From Oceanococcus sp964629015 (lineage in GTDB: Bacteria > Pseudomonadota > Gammaproteobacteria > Nevskiales > Oceanococcaceae), in NCBI GenBank assembly GCA_964629015.1, contig CAZVMN010000010.1:1-64000 (forward strand): DNA of 64,000 nucleotides. The letters run 5' to 3'. This document shows, in pieces, positions 1 to 8,003 of the stretch; positions within the stretch are counted from its first letter, which is position 1, and every line of letters begins with the position of its first letter. The translations under genes were made by a program, and so were the position numbers. The notes under the pieces were generated by a model that was given only the letters and a program-made list of their open reading frames with translations, was not told where the DNA came from and searched no databases.

Positions 1-57
1 ACCCGTAAGAACAAGCGCACCGACAACATGATCGTTCGCGATCGTCGTCGTAAGTAA
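1..57 (+). CDS. rplB: 50S ribosomal protein L2, C-terminal end (partial)
   Basis: The window opens inside this gene. Only the last 18 codons and the TAA stop are present. They encode a very basic tail ending in IVRDRRRK, the normal end of bacterial L2, a 23S rRNA-binding protein needed for peptidyl transferase function. It lies 9 bp before rpsS, the usual S10-operon order, which supports the call despite its shortness. Confidence 0.9.
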   Translation, partial: TRKNKRTDNMIVRDRRRK

Positions 58-66
58 GGAGTCAGC

Positions 67-336
67 ATGCCCCGTTCGATTCGTAAGGGTCCGTTTGTTG
101 ACCTGCACCTGGCCAAGAAAGTGGCGCAAGCCGCTGATGCCCGGGTTAAGCGCCCGATCAAGACTTGGTCGCGCCGTTCCATGGTGACGCCGGATATGGT
201 GGGTTTGACCATTTCCGTGCATAACGGTCGCCAGCACACGCCGGTGTATGTGTCCGAACAGATGGTCGGTCACAAGCTGGGTGAATTTGCACCGACGAGG
301 ACCTTTAAAGGTCACTCGGGTGATCGCAAGTCCTAA
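67..336 (+). CDS. rpsS: 30S ribosomal protein S19
   Basis: 89 residues, close to the usual length of about 92. The start MPRSIRKGPF and the central GHKLGEFAPTRTFKGH segment are signatures of S19, which binds 16S rRNA in the small-subunit head with S13. An AAGGAG ribosome-binding site precedes the ATG. It sits between rplB and rplV in the standard S10-operon order and is presumably co-transcribed with them. Confidence 0.98.
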   Translation: MPRSIRKGPFVDLHLAKKVAQAADARVKRPIKTWSRRSMVTPDMVGLTISVHNGRQHTPVYVSEQMVGHKLGEFAPTRTFKGHSGDRKS

Positions 337-350
337 GAAAGGAATAAGCG

Positions 351-680
351 ATGGCTACACAGGCTAAATTGAAACACGCCCGCATTTCTCCGCAGAAAGC
401 GCGTCTGGTTGCTGACCAGATTCGTGGGATGCCGGTGGAAAAGGCTCTGCAACTGTTGACTTTCAGCAGCAAGAAAGGCGCCGACATCATCAAGAAGGTG
501 TTGGACTCGGCAATTGCCAATGCGGAAAACAATGACGGCGCGGATGTCGACGAGTTGAAGGTTTCTGAAATCTTCGTTGACGGCGCGACGCCTCTGAAAC
601 GGATCAAAACGCGTGCCAAAGGCCGCGCAGACCGCATCATGAAGCGATCCAGCCACATCACCGTCCGGGTCGCGGAGTAA
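351..680 (+). CDS. rplV: 50S ribosomal protein L22
   Basis: 109 residues, the normal length. The protein carries the L22 pattern (ARISPQKARLVADQIRG near the N-terminus and the C-terminal RIKTRAKGRADRIMKRSSHI hairpin region). L22 lines the nascent peptide exit tunnel and contacts all six 23S rRNA domains. A GAAAGGA ribosome-binding site lies just upstream. It is followed 9 bp later by rpsC. Confidence 0.98.
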   Translation: MATQAKLKHARISPQKARLVADQIRGMPVEKALQLLTFSSKKGADIIKKVLDSAIANAENNDGADVDELKVSEIFVDGATPLKRIKTRAKGRADRIMKRSSHITVRVAE

Positions 681-689
681 GGAAGACAA

Positions 690-1355
690 ATGGGTCAGAA
701 AATTCAACCCGTAGGCTTTCGCCTAGGTGTGACCTCGGAGTGGTCCTCCGTTTGGTATGCCGAAAAGGGTGAGTACCGCAAGAACCTGAACGAAGATCTC
801 AAGCTGCGTGATTTCATTCGCGCCAAGCTGAAGAATGCTTCGGTCAGCCGTGTTCAGATCGACCGTCTGGCTGGCAAGATTTCCGTGGTTGTGCACACTG
901 CGCGCCCGGGTATCGTGATTGGCAAGAAGGGCGAGGACATTGAGAAGCTGCGCCAGGCTGTTCAGGGCATGGTCGGTATGCCGGTCAAGCTGTCGGTAGA
1001 AGAAATTCGTAAGCCGGAACTCGACGCTTACCTGGTTGCCGAGTCTGTGGCTCAGCAGCTTGAACGACGCATCATGTTCCGTCGCGCCATGAAGCGTGCG
1101 GTTTCGAACGCGATGCGTTTGGGCGCAGGCGGGATCAAGATCGAAGTGTCCGGTCGTTTGAATGGTGCTGAGATTGCGCGCACCGAGTGGTACCGCGAAG
1201 GCCGCGTGCCGCTGCATACCCTGCGCGCCGATGTCGACTATGGCTTGGCTGAAGCCAAAACCACTTACGGGATCATCGGTATCAAGGTGTGGGTGTTCCG
1301 CGGTGAGGTCTTCGAAGGCCAGGGTGGAAACACCGGCCGTGAAGCGGCCGCCTAA
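690..1355 (+). CDS. rpsC: 30S ribosomal protein S3
   Basis: 221 residues, against about 233 in E. coli. It begins MGQKIQPVGFRLG and contains the KH RNA-binding motif GIVIGKKGEDIEKL and the C-terminal S3 domain (RTEWYREGRVPLHTLRADVDYG). S3 sits at the mRNA entry channel of the 30S head and has helicase activity with S4 and S5. The gene is 13 bp upstream of rplP in the operon. Confidence 0.98.
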   Translation: MGQKIQPVGFRLGVTSEWSSVWYAEKGEYRKNLNEDLKLRDFIRAKLKNASVSRVQIDRLAGKISVVVHTARPGIVIGKKGEDIEKLRQAVQGMVGMPVKLSVEEIRKPELDAYLVAESVAQQLERRIMFRRAMKRAVSNAMRLGAGGIKIEVSGRLNGAEIARTEWYREGRVPLHTLRADVDYGLAEAKTTYGIIGIKVWVFRGEVFEGQGGNTGREAAA

Positions 1356-1368
1356 GGAGTCTTAAGTC

Positions 1369-1937
1369 ATGATGCAGCCGAAGCGGACGAAATTCCGCAA
1401 ACAGCAAAAAGGCCGTAACCGTGGCCTGGCCCAGAATGGCAACGCCGTNNNNNNNNNNNNNNNNNNNNNNNNNNNNNNNNNNNNNNNNNNNNNNNNNNNN
1501 NNNNNNNNNNNNNNNNNNNNNNNNNNNNNNNNNNNNNNNNNNNNNNNNTCCGCAAACAGCAAAAAGGCCGTAACCGTGGCCTGGCCCAGAATGGCAACGC
1601 CGTCTCGTTCGGTGAGTACGGACTCAAAGCTGTTGGTCGTGGTCGAGTGACCGCGCGACAGATTGAGGCAGCCCGTCGTGCCATGACCCGTCACATCAAA
1701 CGTGGCGGCAAAATCTGGATTCGTATCTTCCCCGACAAGCCGATCAGTAAAAAGCCGATCGAAGTGCGTATGGGTAAAGGTAAGGGCAACGTCGAGTATT
1801 GGGTCGCACAGATTCAGCCCGGCAAGATGCTCTATGAAATGGAAGGTGTCGGTGAAGATGTGGCACGCGAGGCGTTTCGCCTGGCTGCGGCAAAACTGCC
1901 GATCAAGACTGTATTTGTTAATCGGACGATCCTGTGA
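1369..1937 (+). CDS. rplP: 50S ribosomal protein L16, interrupted by an assembly gap
   Basis: L16 organises the 23S rRNA around the A site. As printed, the gene is broken by 100 Ns (1449-1548), and the 55 bases before the gap are repeated exactly after it, shifting the frame. Removing one repeat copy plus the Ns (155 bp) leaves 414 bp encoding 137 residues, essentially the E. coli length of 136. The joined product runs from MMQPKRTKFRK through VSFGEYGLKAVGRGR to a C-terminus ending FVNRTIL. The break is therefore almost certainly a scaffolding artefact and not a pseudogene. The stop overlaps the rpmC start (TGATG). Confidence 0.93.
1394..1448 (+). repeat. 55-bp duplicated contig end, left copy
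   Basis: This 55-bp stretch is identical to 1549-1603 on the other side of the N run. The two copies flank the gap exactly, as expected when two contigs that share one k-mer-sized overlap are scaffolded without merging. Confidence 0.95.
1449..1548. other. Assembly gap of exactly 100 Ns
   Basis: A run of exactly 100 N characters, the conventional length for a gap of unknown size. The gap falls inside rplP, and the identical flanks indicate that its true length is negative: the contigs overlap by 55 bp. Confidence 0.98.
1549..1603 (+). repeat. 55-bp duplicated contig end, right copy
   Basis: Exact copy of 1394-1448. After this copy the reading frame continues into the L16 VSFGEYGLK segment, so one copy should be collapsed to restore the gene. 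Confidence 0.95.
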
Positions 1938-2131
1938 TGAAGGCCAGTGAACTTCGTGACAAGGGCGCTGAAGATCTCGCCGCTGAGCTGGTTGCTCTGC
2001 GCCGCGAGCAGTTCAATCTGCGCCTGCAGCTGGCCACCGGCCAGTCCATGAAAAGCCATCGGGTGCGTGAAGTCCGCCGCGAGATCGCGCGGGTTAAAAC
2101 CATCCTGAATGAGAAAGGACGTCAGGCATGA
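1937..2131 (+). CDS. rpmC: 50S ribosomal protein L29
   Basis: 64 residues starting MKASELRDKG, with the QFNLRLQLATGQ helix turn and the RVKTILNEK tail typical of L29. L29 is a small two-helix protein near the tunnel exit, where it helps form the docking site for SRP and trigger factor. I chose the ATG that overlaps the rplP stop (TGATG); an in-frame GTG one codon upstream is less likely. The stop overlaps the rpsQ start (ATGA), indicating translational coupling on both sides. Confidence 0.97.
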   Translation: MKASELRDKGAEDLAAELVALRREQFNLRLQLATGQSMKSHRVREVRREIARVKTILNEKGRQA

Positions 2132-2394
2132 GCCAGAGTGAAAAAGGCGCCCCGCGTTTGATGGGCACGGTCACCAGCAACAAGATGGACAAGACCATCA
2201 CGGTTCTGGTGGAGCATCGTGAAAAACATGCGCTGTACGGCAAGTACATCTCGCGTTCGCACAAGGTGCACGCGCACGACGAGAGCAATGACTGCCAGAT
2301 CGGCGATCGCGTCACGGTCGTGCAATGCCGTCCGCTGTCCAAGTCCAAAACCTGGAAGCTGGTCGAAGTTGTTGAGCGTGCTGGTCTGGAGTAA
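2128..2394 (+). CDS. rpsQ: 30S ribosomal protein S17
   Basis: 88 residues with the S17 OB-fold pattern: LMGTVTSNKMDKTITVLVEH near the N-terminus and IGDRVTVVQCRPLSKSKTW near the C-terminus. S17 is a primary 16S rRNA-binding protein of the 30S body. Its start overlaps the rpmC stop by 4 bp (ATGA). It is the last gene of the S10 operon in the standard order; rplN follows after 6 bp. Confidence 0.98.
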   Translation: MSQSEKGAPRLMGTVTSNKMDKTITVLVEHREKHALYGKYISRSHKVHAHDESNDCQIGDRVTVVQCRPLSKSKTWKLVEVVERAGLE

Positions 2395-2400
2395 CGGAAA

Positions 2401-2766
2401 ATGATTCAGACAGAAACTGTATTGCTGGCTGCTGATAACAGCGGCGCGCGTAAAGTCCAGTGCATTAAAGTGCTGGGCGGTTCGCATCGGCGCTACGCCA
2501 ATGTTGGCGATGTCATCAAGGTGAGCGTCAAAGACGCGATTCCGCGTGGCAAAGTCAAGAAAGGTGAAGTGCACAACGCGGTTGTCGTGCGCACTCGTCA
2601 TGGCGTGCGTCGTCCAGACGGCTCGCTGATCCGCTTCGACACCAATGCGGCGGTGTTGCTCAGCTCCAAGTTGGAGCCGATCGGCACGCGTATCTTTGGC
2701 CCAGTGACCCGCGAGTTGCGTGAGAAGTACATGCGCATCATCTCGCTGGCTCCGGAGGTTTTGTAA
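2401..2766 (+). CDS. rplN: 50S ribosomal protein L14
   Basis: 121 residues, the usual length. It begins MIQTETVLLAADNSGARKVQCIKVLGG with the L14 signature, and LRPDGSLIRFDTNA-type residues follow. L14 lies at the subunit interface, forms bridge B8 and binds the silencing factor RsfS. It is the first gene of the spc operon in E. coli, but no separate promoter can be seen in the 6-bp gap after rpsQ, so transcription probably continues from upstream. The stop overlaps the rplX start. Confidence 0.98.
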   Translation: MIQTETVLLAADNSGARKVQCIKVLGGSHRRYANVGDVIKVSVKDAIPRGKVKKGEVHNAVVVRTRHGVRRPDGSLIRFDTNAAVLLSSKLEPIGTRIFGPVTRELREKYMRIISLAPEVL

Positions 2767-3080
2767 TGAACCGTATCCGTAAAGGTGATGACGTTGTCAT
2801 CACAGCCGGTCGTGACAAAGGTCGTCGCGGCACGGTGATCGGCGTGCGTGACGATCAGCGCTTGCTGGTTGAAGGCGTCAACATCGTCAAGAAACACGTC
2901 AAACCAAATCCGAATCAGGGTGTGCAGGGCGGCATCGTCCAGCAGGAAGCTCCGATTCATGTGTCCAATGTGATGCTGTACAACCCCAAGACTGAAAAAG
3001 CTGACCGCGTCAGCTACAAACAGGTCGATGGCGTTAAGCAGCGTGTTTATCGCTCTACCGGCGACGTGGTCGGGGGCTAA
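2766..3080 (+). CDS. rplX: 50S ribosomal protein L24
   Basis: 104 residues. The N-terminal KOW motif (IRKGDDVVITAGRDKGRRG) and the segment KHVKPNPNQGVQGGIVQQEA identify L24, an assembly-initiating 23S rRNA-binding protein. The start ATG overlaps the rplN stop (TAATG). It precedes rplE by 5 bp. Confidence 0.98.
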   Translation: MNRIRKGDDVVITAGRDKGRRGTVIGVRDDQRLLVEGVNIVKKHVKPNPNQGVQGGIVQQEAPIHVSNVMLYNPKTEKADRVSYKQVDGVKQRVYRSTGDVVGG

Positions 3081-3085
3081 TCGAT

Positions 3086-3622
3086 ATGTCGAATTTGCAG
3101 ACTCTTTATCGCGAGAAGCTCGCCGCGGAAGTTCAGCAGCAGCTGGATTGCCCCGTGATGGCAACCCCGCGCATCACTAAAATCACGGTGAACATGGGCT
3201 TGGGCGAAGCGGTTGCTGACAAGAAGATCATTGAGCACGCGGTGGCTGATTTGACCAAGATTACCGGTCAGAAGCCGCAGGTGCGCTTGGCTCGTAAGTC
3301 GGTCGCTGGTTTCAAGATTCGTGACGGCTGGCCCGTTGGTGCACGCGTGACCTTGCGTCGCGAGCGCATGTACGAGTTCCTGGAGCGTTTGATTGTGATC
3401 GCGTTGCCACGTATCCGTGACTTCCGCGGTCTGAACCCGAAATCGTTCGACGGCAACGGTAACTACAGTCTTGGCGTGAGCGAGCAGATCATCTTTCCGG
3501 AGATTGATTACGACAAGGTTGATCGCCTGCGCGGTATGGACATTACGATCACCACGTCGGCACGCAACGACGAAGAAGGACGGGCTCTGCTTGATGCGTT
3601 CAAGTTCCCGTTCCGCAAGTAA
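3086..3622 (+). CDS. rplE: 50S ribosomal protein L5
   Basis: 178 residues, matching the E. coli length. Features include the N-terminal LYREKLA, TPRITKITVNMGLGEA, RKSVAGFKIRDGWPVGARVTLR and the C-terminal MDITITTSARNDEEGRALL, all typical of L5. L5 carries 5S rRNA into the central protuberance with L18. It is spaced 9 bp from rpsN. Confidence 0.98.
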   Translation: MSNLQTLYREKLAAEVQQQLDCPVMATPRITKITVNMGLGEAVADKKIIEHAVADLTKITGQKPQVRLARKSVAGFKIRDGWPVGARVTLRRERMYEFLERLIVIALPRIRDFRGLNPKSFDGNGNYSLGVSEQIIFPEIDYDKVDRLRGMDITITTSARNDEEGRALLDAFKFPFRK

Positions 3623-3631
3623 GGCGTAAAT

Positions 3632-3937
3632 ATGGCTAAGAAAAGCATGGTGGCGCGCGAAACCAAACGCGCAAAGCTGGCCGCAAAATTTGCGGCGAAA
3701 CGGGCTGAGATCAAAGCACGGATCAAAGACCCGAATGCAAGTTTTGAAGACCGTTATCAGGCGGTTCAGGAGCTGCAGGCATTGCCGCGCGACTCCGCTC
3801 CGGTACGCGGCCAGAATCGTTGCGAACTGACCGGTCGTCCGCACGGGTATTACCGTCGGTTCGGCTTGGGTCGTAACAAGCTGCGTGAACACACCATGCG
3901 GGGCGAAGTCCCCGGTCTGAAGAAATCCAGTTGGTAA
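3632..3937 (+). CDS. rpsN: 30S ribosomal protein S14, zinc-free form
   Basis: 101 residues, the long C-minus form of S14 without the two CxxC pairs of the short zinc-binding paralogue. It begins MAKKSMVARETKR and ends with RCELTGRPHGYYRRFGLGRN and GLKKSSW. S14 binds the head of 16S rRNA near the decoding region. The order rplE-rpsN-rpsH is the standard spc arrangement. A 26-bp gap follows. Confidence 0.98.
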   Translation: MAKKSMVARETKRAKLAAKFAAKRAEIKARIKDPNASFEDRYQAVQELQALPRDSAPVRGQNRCELTGRPHGYYRRFGLGRNKLREHTMRGEVPGLKKSSW

Positions 3938-3963
3938 CAACCGGGGATATCGGTAACTAAATT

Positions 3964-4359
3964 ATGAGTATGACTGATCCCATCTCGGACATGTTGACCC
4001 GCATCCGCAACGGCCAAGCCGCGCGGTTGAAGGAGGTCGCAATGCCGAGCTCGAAAGTTAAGAAAGCGATTGCACAGGTATTGCTGGACGAAGGCTATAT
4101 CGGCGCGTTCAACAGCCAGAAAGACGGCGCCAAGGAGACGCTGAGCATTGAGCTCAAGTATTTCCAGGGCAAGCCGGTTATCGACCTGTTGCAGCGTGTG
4201 AGCAAGCCGTCGTTGCGTATCTACAAGAGCCGTGATGAGCTGCCGCAGGTCCTGGGTGGCCTGGGCGTGGCGATTGTCTCCACCTCCACCGGCGTGATGG
4301 CGGATCGCCAGGCGCGCGCCAATGGCCAGGGCGGTGAAGTCCTGTGCATCGTGGCGTAA
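3964..4359 (+). CDS. rpsH: 30S ribosomal protein S8
   Basis: 131 residues, against 130 in E. coli. It starts MSMTDPISDMLTRIRNGQAA and ends with STSTGVMADRQARANGQGGEVLCIVA, both diagnostic of S8. S8 binds 16S rRNA helix 21 and, in E. coli, represses translation of the spc operon by binding near rplE; I did not try to model such a site here. It lies 9 bp before rplF. Confidence 0.98.
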   Translation: MSMTDPISDMLTRIRNGQAARLKEVAMPSSKVKKAIAQVLLDEGYIGAFNSQKDGAKETLSIELKYFQGKPVIDLLQRVSKPSLRIYKSRDELPQVLGGLGVAIVSTSTGVMADRQARANGQGGEVLCIVA

Positions 4360-4368
4360 GGAGTCGAC

Positions 4369-4899
4369 ATGTCACGTATTGCTAAATATCCGATTGAGCT
4401 TCCCAAGGGCGTTGAAGTCAAAGTCGACGGCCAGGAAGTTACCGTTAAGGGCAGCAAGGGCCAGATGGCTCTGACCCTGAAAGACGGTATTGAGCTGGCT
4501 GTTGAAGGCAGTGTGGTGCGTATCGCCGATGCAAGCATCGAGCGTAACGCGGCCATGTCGGGCACCACCCGCGCACTGCTGGCTAACATGACGCAGGGCG
4601 TCAGTGCCGGTTTTGAACGCAAACTGGAATTGGTTGGCGTGGGTTATCGTGCGCAAGCTCAGGGTAAGAACCTGAACTTGACGCTGGGTTTCTCGCATCC
4701 TGTGGTTTACGAACTGCCGGAAGGCGTAACTGCCGAAACGCCAAGCCAGACCGAAATCATTCTCAAGGGTTCGGACAAGCAGGTGCTTGGCCAGGCTGCT
4801 GCAGAAATTCGTGCTTATCGTCCGCCGGAGCCTTACAAAGGCAAGGGTGTTCGCTACGCCGAAGAGTATGTGCGCCGTAAAGAAGCCAAGAAGAAATAG
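4369..4899 (+). CDS. rplF: 50S ribosomal protein L6
   Basis: 176 residues, the normal length. Two repeated L6 domains are visible; the second contains LVGVGYRAQAQGKNLNLTLG and the C-terminal RPPEPYKGKGVRYAEEYVRR motif. L6 sits near the factor-binding site and is essential for large-subunit assembly. An AAGGAG ribosome-binding site precedes the ATG. Confidence 0.98.
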   Translation: MSRIAKYPIELPKGVEVKVDGQEVTVKGSKGQMALTLKDGIELAVEGSVVRIADASIERNAAMSGTTRALLANMTQGVSAGFERKLELVGVGYRAQAQGKNLNLTLGFSHPVVYELPEGVTAETPSQTEIILKGSDKQVLGQAAAEIRAYRPPEPYKGKGVRYAEEYVRRKEAKKK

Positions 4900-4920
4900 T
4901 CCGCAAAGGATTGAGTCGAA

Positions 4921-5274
4921 ATGGACAAGAAAATTGCTCGTCAGCGCCGCGCTCGCAAGGCACGTGCGAAGATCCACGAGTTGGAAATGCACCGCCTGTG
5001 CATTCATCGTACGCCGCAGCATATTTACGCTCAGCTTATCGAGCCGGAAAGCGGCCGTACATTGGCTTCGGCGTCTACATTGCAAAGCGATGTGCGTGAC
5101 GGTCTAAAGAACACTGGCAATGTCGAAGCAGCCCGTAAGGTGGGTGCTGCGATTGCTGCCAAGGCCAAAGAGCTGGGCGTCGAGTCGGTGGCATTCGACC
5201 GTTCCGGTTTCCGTTACCACGGCCGTGTTCAGGCACTGGCAGACGCCGCTCGCGAAGGCGGGCTTCAGTTCTAA
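4921..5274 (+). CDS. rplR: 50S ribosomal protein L18
   Basis: 117 residues, the E. coli length. The basic N-terminus (KKIARQRRARKARAK), the LCIHRTPQHIYAQ strand and the C-terminal FRYHGRVQALADAAREGGLQF are typical of L18. L18 binds 5S rRNA together with L5. Standard position between rplF and rpsE. Confidence 0.98.
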   Translation: MDKKIARQRRARKARAKIHELEMHRLCIHRTPQHIYAQLIEPESGRTLASASTLQSDVRDGLKNTGNVEAARKVGAAIAAKAKELGVESVAFDRSGFRYHGRVQALADAAREGGLQF

Positions 5275-5286
5275 GGAATCACAGTT

Positions 5287-5805
5287 ATGGCGAAGACAGA
5301 CAACGACGCGCAGAGTGATCTGCAGGAGAAGTTGGTCGCGGTCAACCGTGTGGCCAAAGTGGTCAAGGGTGGTCGTATTTTCAGCTTCACCGCGCTGACC
5401 GTCGTCGGTGACGGCGCTGGTCGTGTGGGTTATGGCTACGGCAAGGCCCGTGAAGTGCCCGTTGCGATCCAAAAAGCGATGGAAAAAGCCCGTCGCAACA
5501 TGGTTGACGTGCGTCTTAAAGGCGACACAGTGCAGCACAAGGTGATCGGTCGTCACGGTGCCACTCAGGTGGTTATCCGTCCGGCATCCGAAGGTACCGG
5601 TGTGATCGCTGGCGGTGCGATGCGTGCGGTTATGGAAGTGGCTGGCGTGCAGAACGTTTTGGCCAAGTCCTATGGCTCGCGCAACCCGATTAACGTGGTG
5701 CGTGCCACGGTCAATGGGCTGACGTCCATCTATGACCCTGAGTACATTGCCGCCAAGCGTGGCAAGAAAGTGGCTGAGTTGCTCGGCGACTCGACCGCAG
5801 CCTGA
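5287..5805 (+). CDS. rpsE: 30S ribosomal protein S5
   Basis: 172 residues. The S5 double-stranded RNA-binding domain (LVAVNRVAKVVKGGRIFSFT) and the loop VGDGAGRVGYGYGKAREVP are followed by the C-terminal domain with GSRNPINVVRATVNGL. S5 affects translational fidelity and forms the mRNA entry pore with S3 and S4. It is 11 bp upstream of rpmD. Confidence 0.98.
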   Translation: MAKTDNDAQSDLQEKLVAVNRVAKVVKGGRIFSFTALTVVGDGAGRVGYGYGKAREVPVAIQKAMEKARRNMVDVRLKGDTVQHKVIGRHGATQVVIRPASEGTGVIAGGAMRAVMEVAGVQNVLAKSYGSRNPINVVRATVNGLTSIYDPEYIAAKRGKKVAELLGDSTAA

Positions 5806-5816
5806 GGATTGGTGTT

Positions 5817-6011
5817 ATGAGCGAAACCCAAACCGTGCGTATCACCCTGGTCAAAAGCTTGAATGGCCGTTTGCAGTCGCACAAAGACTGTGTGCGAGGC
5901 CTCGGCTTGCGCCGCATGCACCACAGCGTTGAGCGTGCAGCTACGCCTGAGAATATGGGCATGGTGAACAAAGTTCGTTACCTCCTGAAAGTAGAGGAAG
6001 TGTCGGCGTAA
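5817..6011 (+). CDS. rpmD: 50S ribosomal protein L30
   Basis: 64 residues, slightly longer than the E. coli 59. It contains VRITLVKSLNGRLQSHKDCVRGLGLRR in two adjoining segments and ends NKVRYLLKVEEV, the expected compact L30 fold that binds 23S rRNA. Position between rpsE and rplO fits the spc operon. Confidence 0.97.
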   Translation: MSETQTVRITLVKSLNGRLQSHKDCVRGLGLRRMHHSVERAATPENMGMVNKVRYLLKVEEVSA

Positions 6012-6029
6012 GCCGGCATGCTAGAAACG

Positions 6030-6461
6030 ATGCGATTGAATGATCTGAGGTCCTCCAAAGGGGCCAGAAAAACCGCCAAGCGCGTAGGACGTGGTCCCGG
6101 CTCCGACATGGGTAAAACCTGTGGTCGTGGTGTCAAGGGTCAGAAGTCCCGTTCCGGTGGTTACCATAAAGTTGGTTTTGAAGGCGGCCAGATGCCGTTG
6201 CAACGCCGCTTGCCGAAACGTGGCTTCAACTCCGCGTCACGTGAACTGCGTGATGAGGTGCGGTTGGACGCATTGGCACGCTTCGGCGATGAGGCGGTGA
6301 CGCTGGAAAGCTTGAAAAAGGCTGGTCTGGTGCGCAACAAGGCGGCCTTGGTCAAGATCATCAAGGCTGGTGAAATCAGTGTGGCTGTCAAAGTCGAAGG
6401 TGTACCGGCAACGGCTGGTGCGCGTGCGGCGATTGAAGCTGCTGGCGGCTCGGTTAACTAG
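6030..6461 (+). CDS. rplO: 50S ribosomal protein L15
   Basis: About 143 residues when started at the ATG reading MRLNDL, matching the E. coli start MRLNTL. An in-frame ATG at 6018 would add MLET and cannot be excluded; neither has a strong ribosome-binding site. The glycine-rich N-terminal tail (KRVGRGPGSDMGKTCGRGVK) penetrates the 23S rRNA, and the globular C-terminal domain follows. It is translated 8 bp ahead of secY. Confidence 0.96.
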   Translation: MRLNDLRSSKGARKTAKRVGRGPGSDMGKTCGRGVKGQKSRSGGYHKVGFEGGQMPLQRRLPKRGFNSASRELRDEVRLDALARFGDEAVTLESLKKAGLVRNKAALVKIIKAGEISVAVKVEGVPATAGARAAIEAAGGSVN

Positions 6462-6469
6462 GACGTCTG

Positions 6470-7792
6470 ATGGCAAACCAGGGCCCACTCCCAGATTTCG
6501 GACGCTTGCAGGAACTGCGTAACCGCATTCTGTTCGTGCTCGGCGCTCTGCTGGTGTATCGGATCGGAACCTTTATTCCGGTGCCGGGGATTGACCCTGT
6601 CCAGCTGGAAGCTCTGTTCGAACAGCAACGCGGGACCATTTTGGATCTCGGTGTGATGTTCACCGGCGGTGCACTCGAGCGTTTGTCGTTGTTCGCACTG
6701 GGGATCATGCCGTACATTTCGGCGTCGATCATCATGCAGTTGATGAGCGCGGTGATTCCGCAGCTCAAAGAGATGCGCAAAGAGGGTGAAGCGGGTCGTC
6801 GACGCATCACCAAGTACACGCGCTACGGGACATTGGCGCTGGCCACCTTCCAAGCGATCGGGGCGACAATCGCGTTGCAGTCAAACGGTATCGCGATCAA
6901 CCCGGGATTGGGTTTCGTGTTTACCGCGACGGTTTCGCTGGTCACGGGCACGATGTTCTTGATGTGGCTGGGTGAGCAGATCTCCGAGCGTGGTATCGGC
7001 AACGGGATTTCGATCATCATCTTCACCAGTATTGTGGCCGGTTTGCCGTCCGCGCTGGGTGGTACCGCTCAACTGGTCAGTGACGGTTCAATCCAGGGTT
7101 GGCAGGTGCTGGCGATTCTGGTGGTGGCGCTGCTCGTTACCGCGTTCGTGGTTTTCGTGGAACGTGCACAGCGTCGCATCCCGATTCATCACGCACGCCG
7201 TCAGATGGGGCGTCGTGGTTACTCAGCGCAGACGCAGCATTTGCCGCTCAAGTTGAATATGTCGGGTGTTATTCCGCCGATCTTCGCCTCAAGCTTGATT
7301 CTGTTCCCGGCGTCGATGGTGCGGTTCTTTGGCGAAGAGGGCGGTGGTCTGGTTCAGACCGTGGCCAACACCTTGTCGCCAGGGCAGCCGCTGTATGTGC
7401 TGTTGTATGCGTTGTTGATCGTGTTTTTCTGCTTCTTCTATACCGCGATTGTCTTCGACTCGAAGGAAACCGCAGATAACCTGAAGCGGTCCGGTGCTTT
7501 TGTACCGGGTGTACGTCCAGGCCGCCACACGGCGTCTTACATCGATAAGGTGTTGACGCGGTTGACGGTAAGCGGTGCGGCGTACATCACAGCTGTATGT
7601 TTGCTGCCGGAATTTTTGATTCTGGAGTGGAATGTACCGTTTTATTTCGGCGGCACGTCGCTGCTGATCATCGTCGTGGTGGTGATGGATTTCATGGCCC
7701 AATTGCAGGCACACATGATGTCCCATCAATACGACGGCTTGTTGAAAAAGGCCAATCTGAAAGGATCTGGCAAGGCAGGGGTTCCGCGCTAA
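6470..7792 (+). CDS. secY: Preprotein translocase subunit SecY
   Basis: 440 residues, the usual length of about 443. SecY is the channel-forming inner-membrane subunit of the Sec translocon with SecE and SecG. Ten hydrophobic helices can be traced, starting with NRILFVLGALLVYRIGTFIP, and the plug region GIDPVQLEALF is present. Cytoplasmic loops carry basic residues such as RRITKYTRYG and RRGYSAQTQHLPLK, which face the ribosome and SecA. It lies inside the spc operon as in most bacteria, so it is co-regulated with ribosomal proteins. Confidence 0.98.
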   Translation: MANQGPLPDFGRLQELRNRILFVLGALLVYRIGTFIPVPGIDPVQLEALFEQQRGTILDLGVMFTGGALERLSLFALGIMPYISASIIMQLMSAVIPQLKEMRKEGEAGRRRITKYTRYGTLALATFQAIGATIALQSNGIAINPGLGFVFTATVSLVTGTMFLMWLGEQISERGIGNGISIIIFTSIVAGLPSALGGTAQLVSDGSIQGWQVLAILVVALLVTAFVVFVERAQRRIPIHHARRQMGRRGYSAQTQHLPLKLNMSGVIPPIFASSLILFPASMVRFFGEEGGGLVQTVANTLSPGQPLYVLLYALLIVFFCFFYTAIVFDSKETADNLKRSGAFVPGVRPGRHTASYIDKVLTRLTVSGAAYITAVCLLPEFLILEWNVPFYFGGTSLLIIVVVVMDFMAQLQAHMMSHQYDGLLKKANLKGSGKAGVPR

Positions 7793-7816
7793 AACGCGGC
7801 CTGCAGGAGAATACAC

Positions 7817-7933
7817 ATGAAAGTTCGTGCTTCAGTCAAAAAGATGTGCCGGAATTGCAAAGTGGTCCGGCGTCAGGGCACGGTGCGCGTGATCTGCAGC
7901 ACCGACCCCCGTCACAAGCAACGTCAAGGTTGA
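7817..7933 (+). CDS. rpmJ: 50S ribosomal protein L36, zinc-ribbon form
   Basis: 38 residues from MKVRASVKKMCRNC to the tail HKQRQG. The Cys-x2-Cys, Cys and His ligands of the zinc-binding (C-plus) form are all present. L36 helps organise 23S rRNA late in assembly. It is preceded by an AGGAGA ribosome-binding site and sits between secY and rpsM as in E. coli. The 70-bp gap after it is where the alpha-operon leader and promoter lie in E. coli; I do not see a convincing promoter by eye. Confidence 0.97.
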   Translation: MKVRASVKKMCRNCKVVRRQGTVRVICSTDPRHKQRQG

Positions 7934-8003
7934 GTTGAGAGTATGACTCACGTTAAAATGTTCGGTTTGATTTCTCGCGTTTTCGCGGCTCGGAGGGTTT
8001 AAG

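Noticed and set aside
1369..1700. Apparent frameshifted or truncated rplP, suggesting a pseudogene
   Set aside because: The break coincides exactly with 100 Ns and a 55-bp duplicated flank. Collapsing it restores a full-length gene.
3077..3940. 287-codon open frame on the minus strand opposite rplE and rpsN
   Set aside because: It lies entirely opposite conserved ribosomal protein genes, has no family pattern and is a high-GC antisense shadow.
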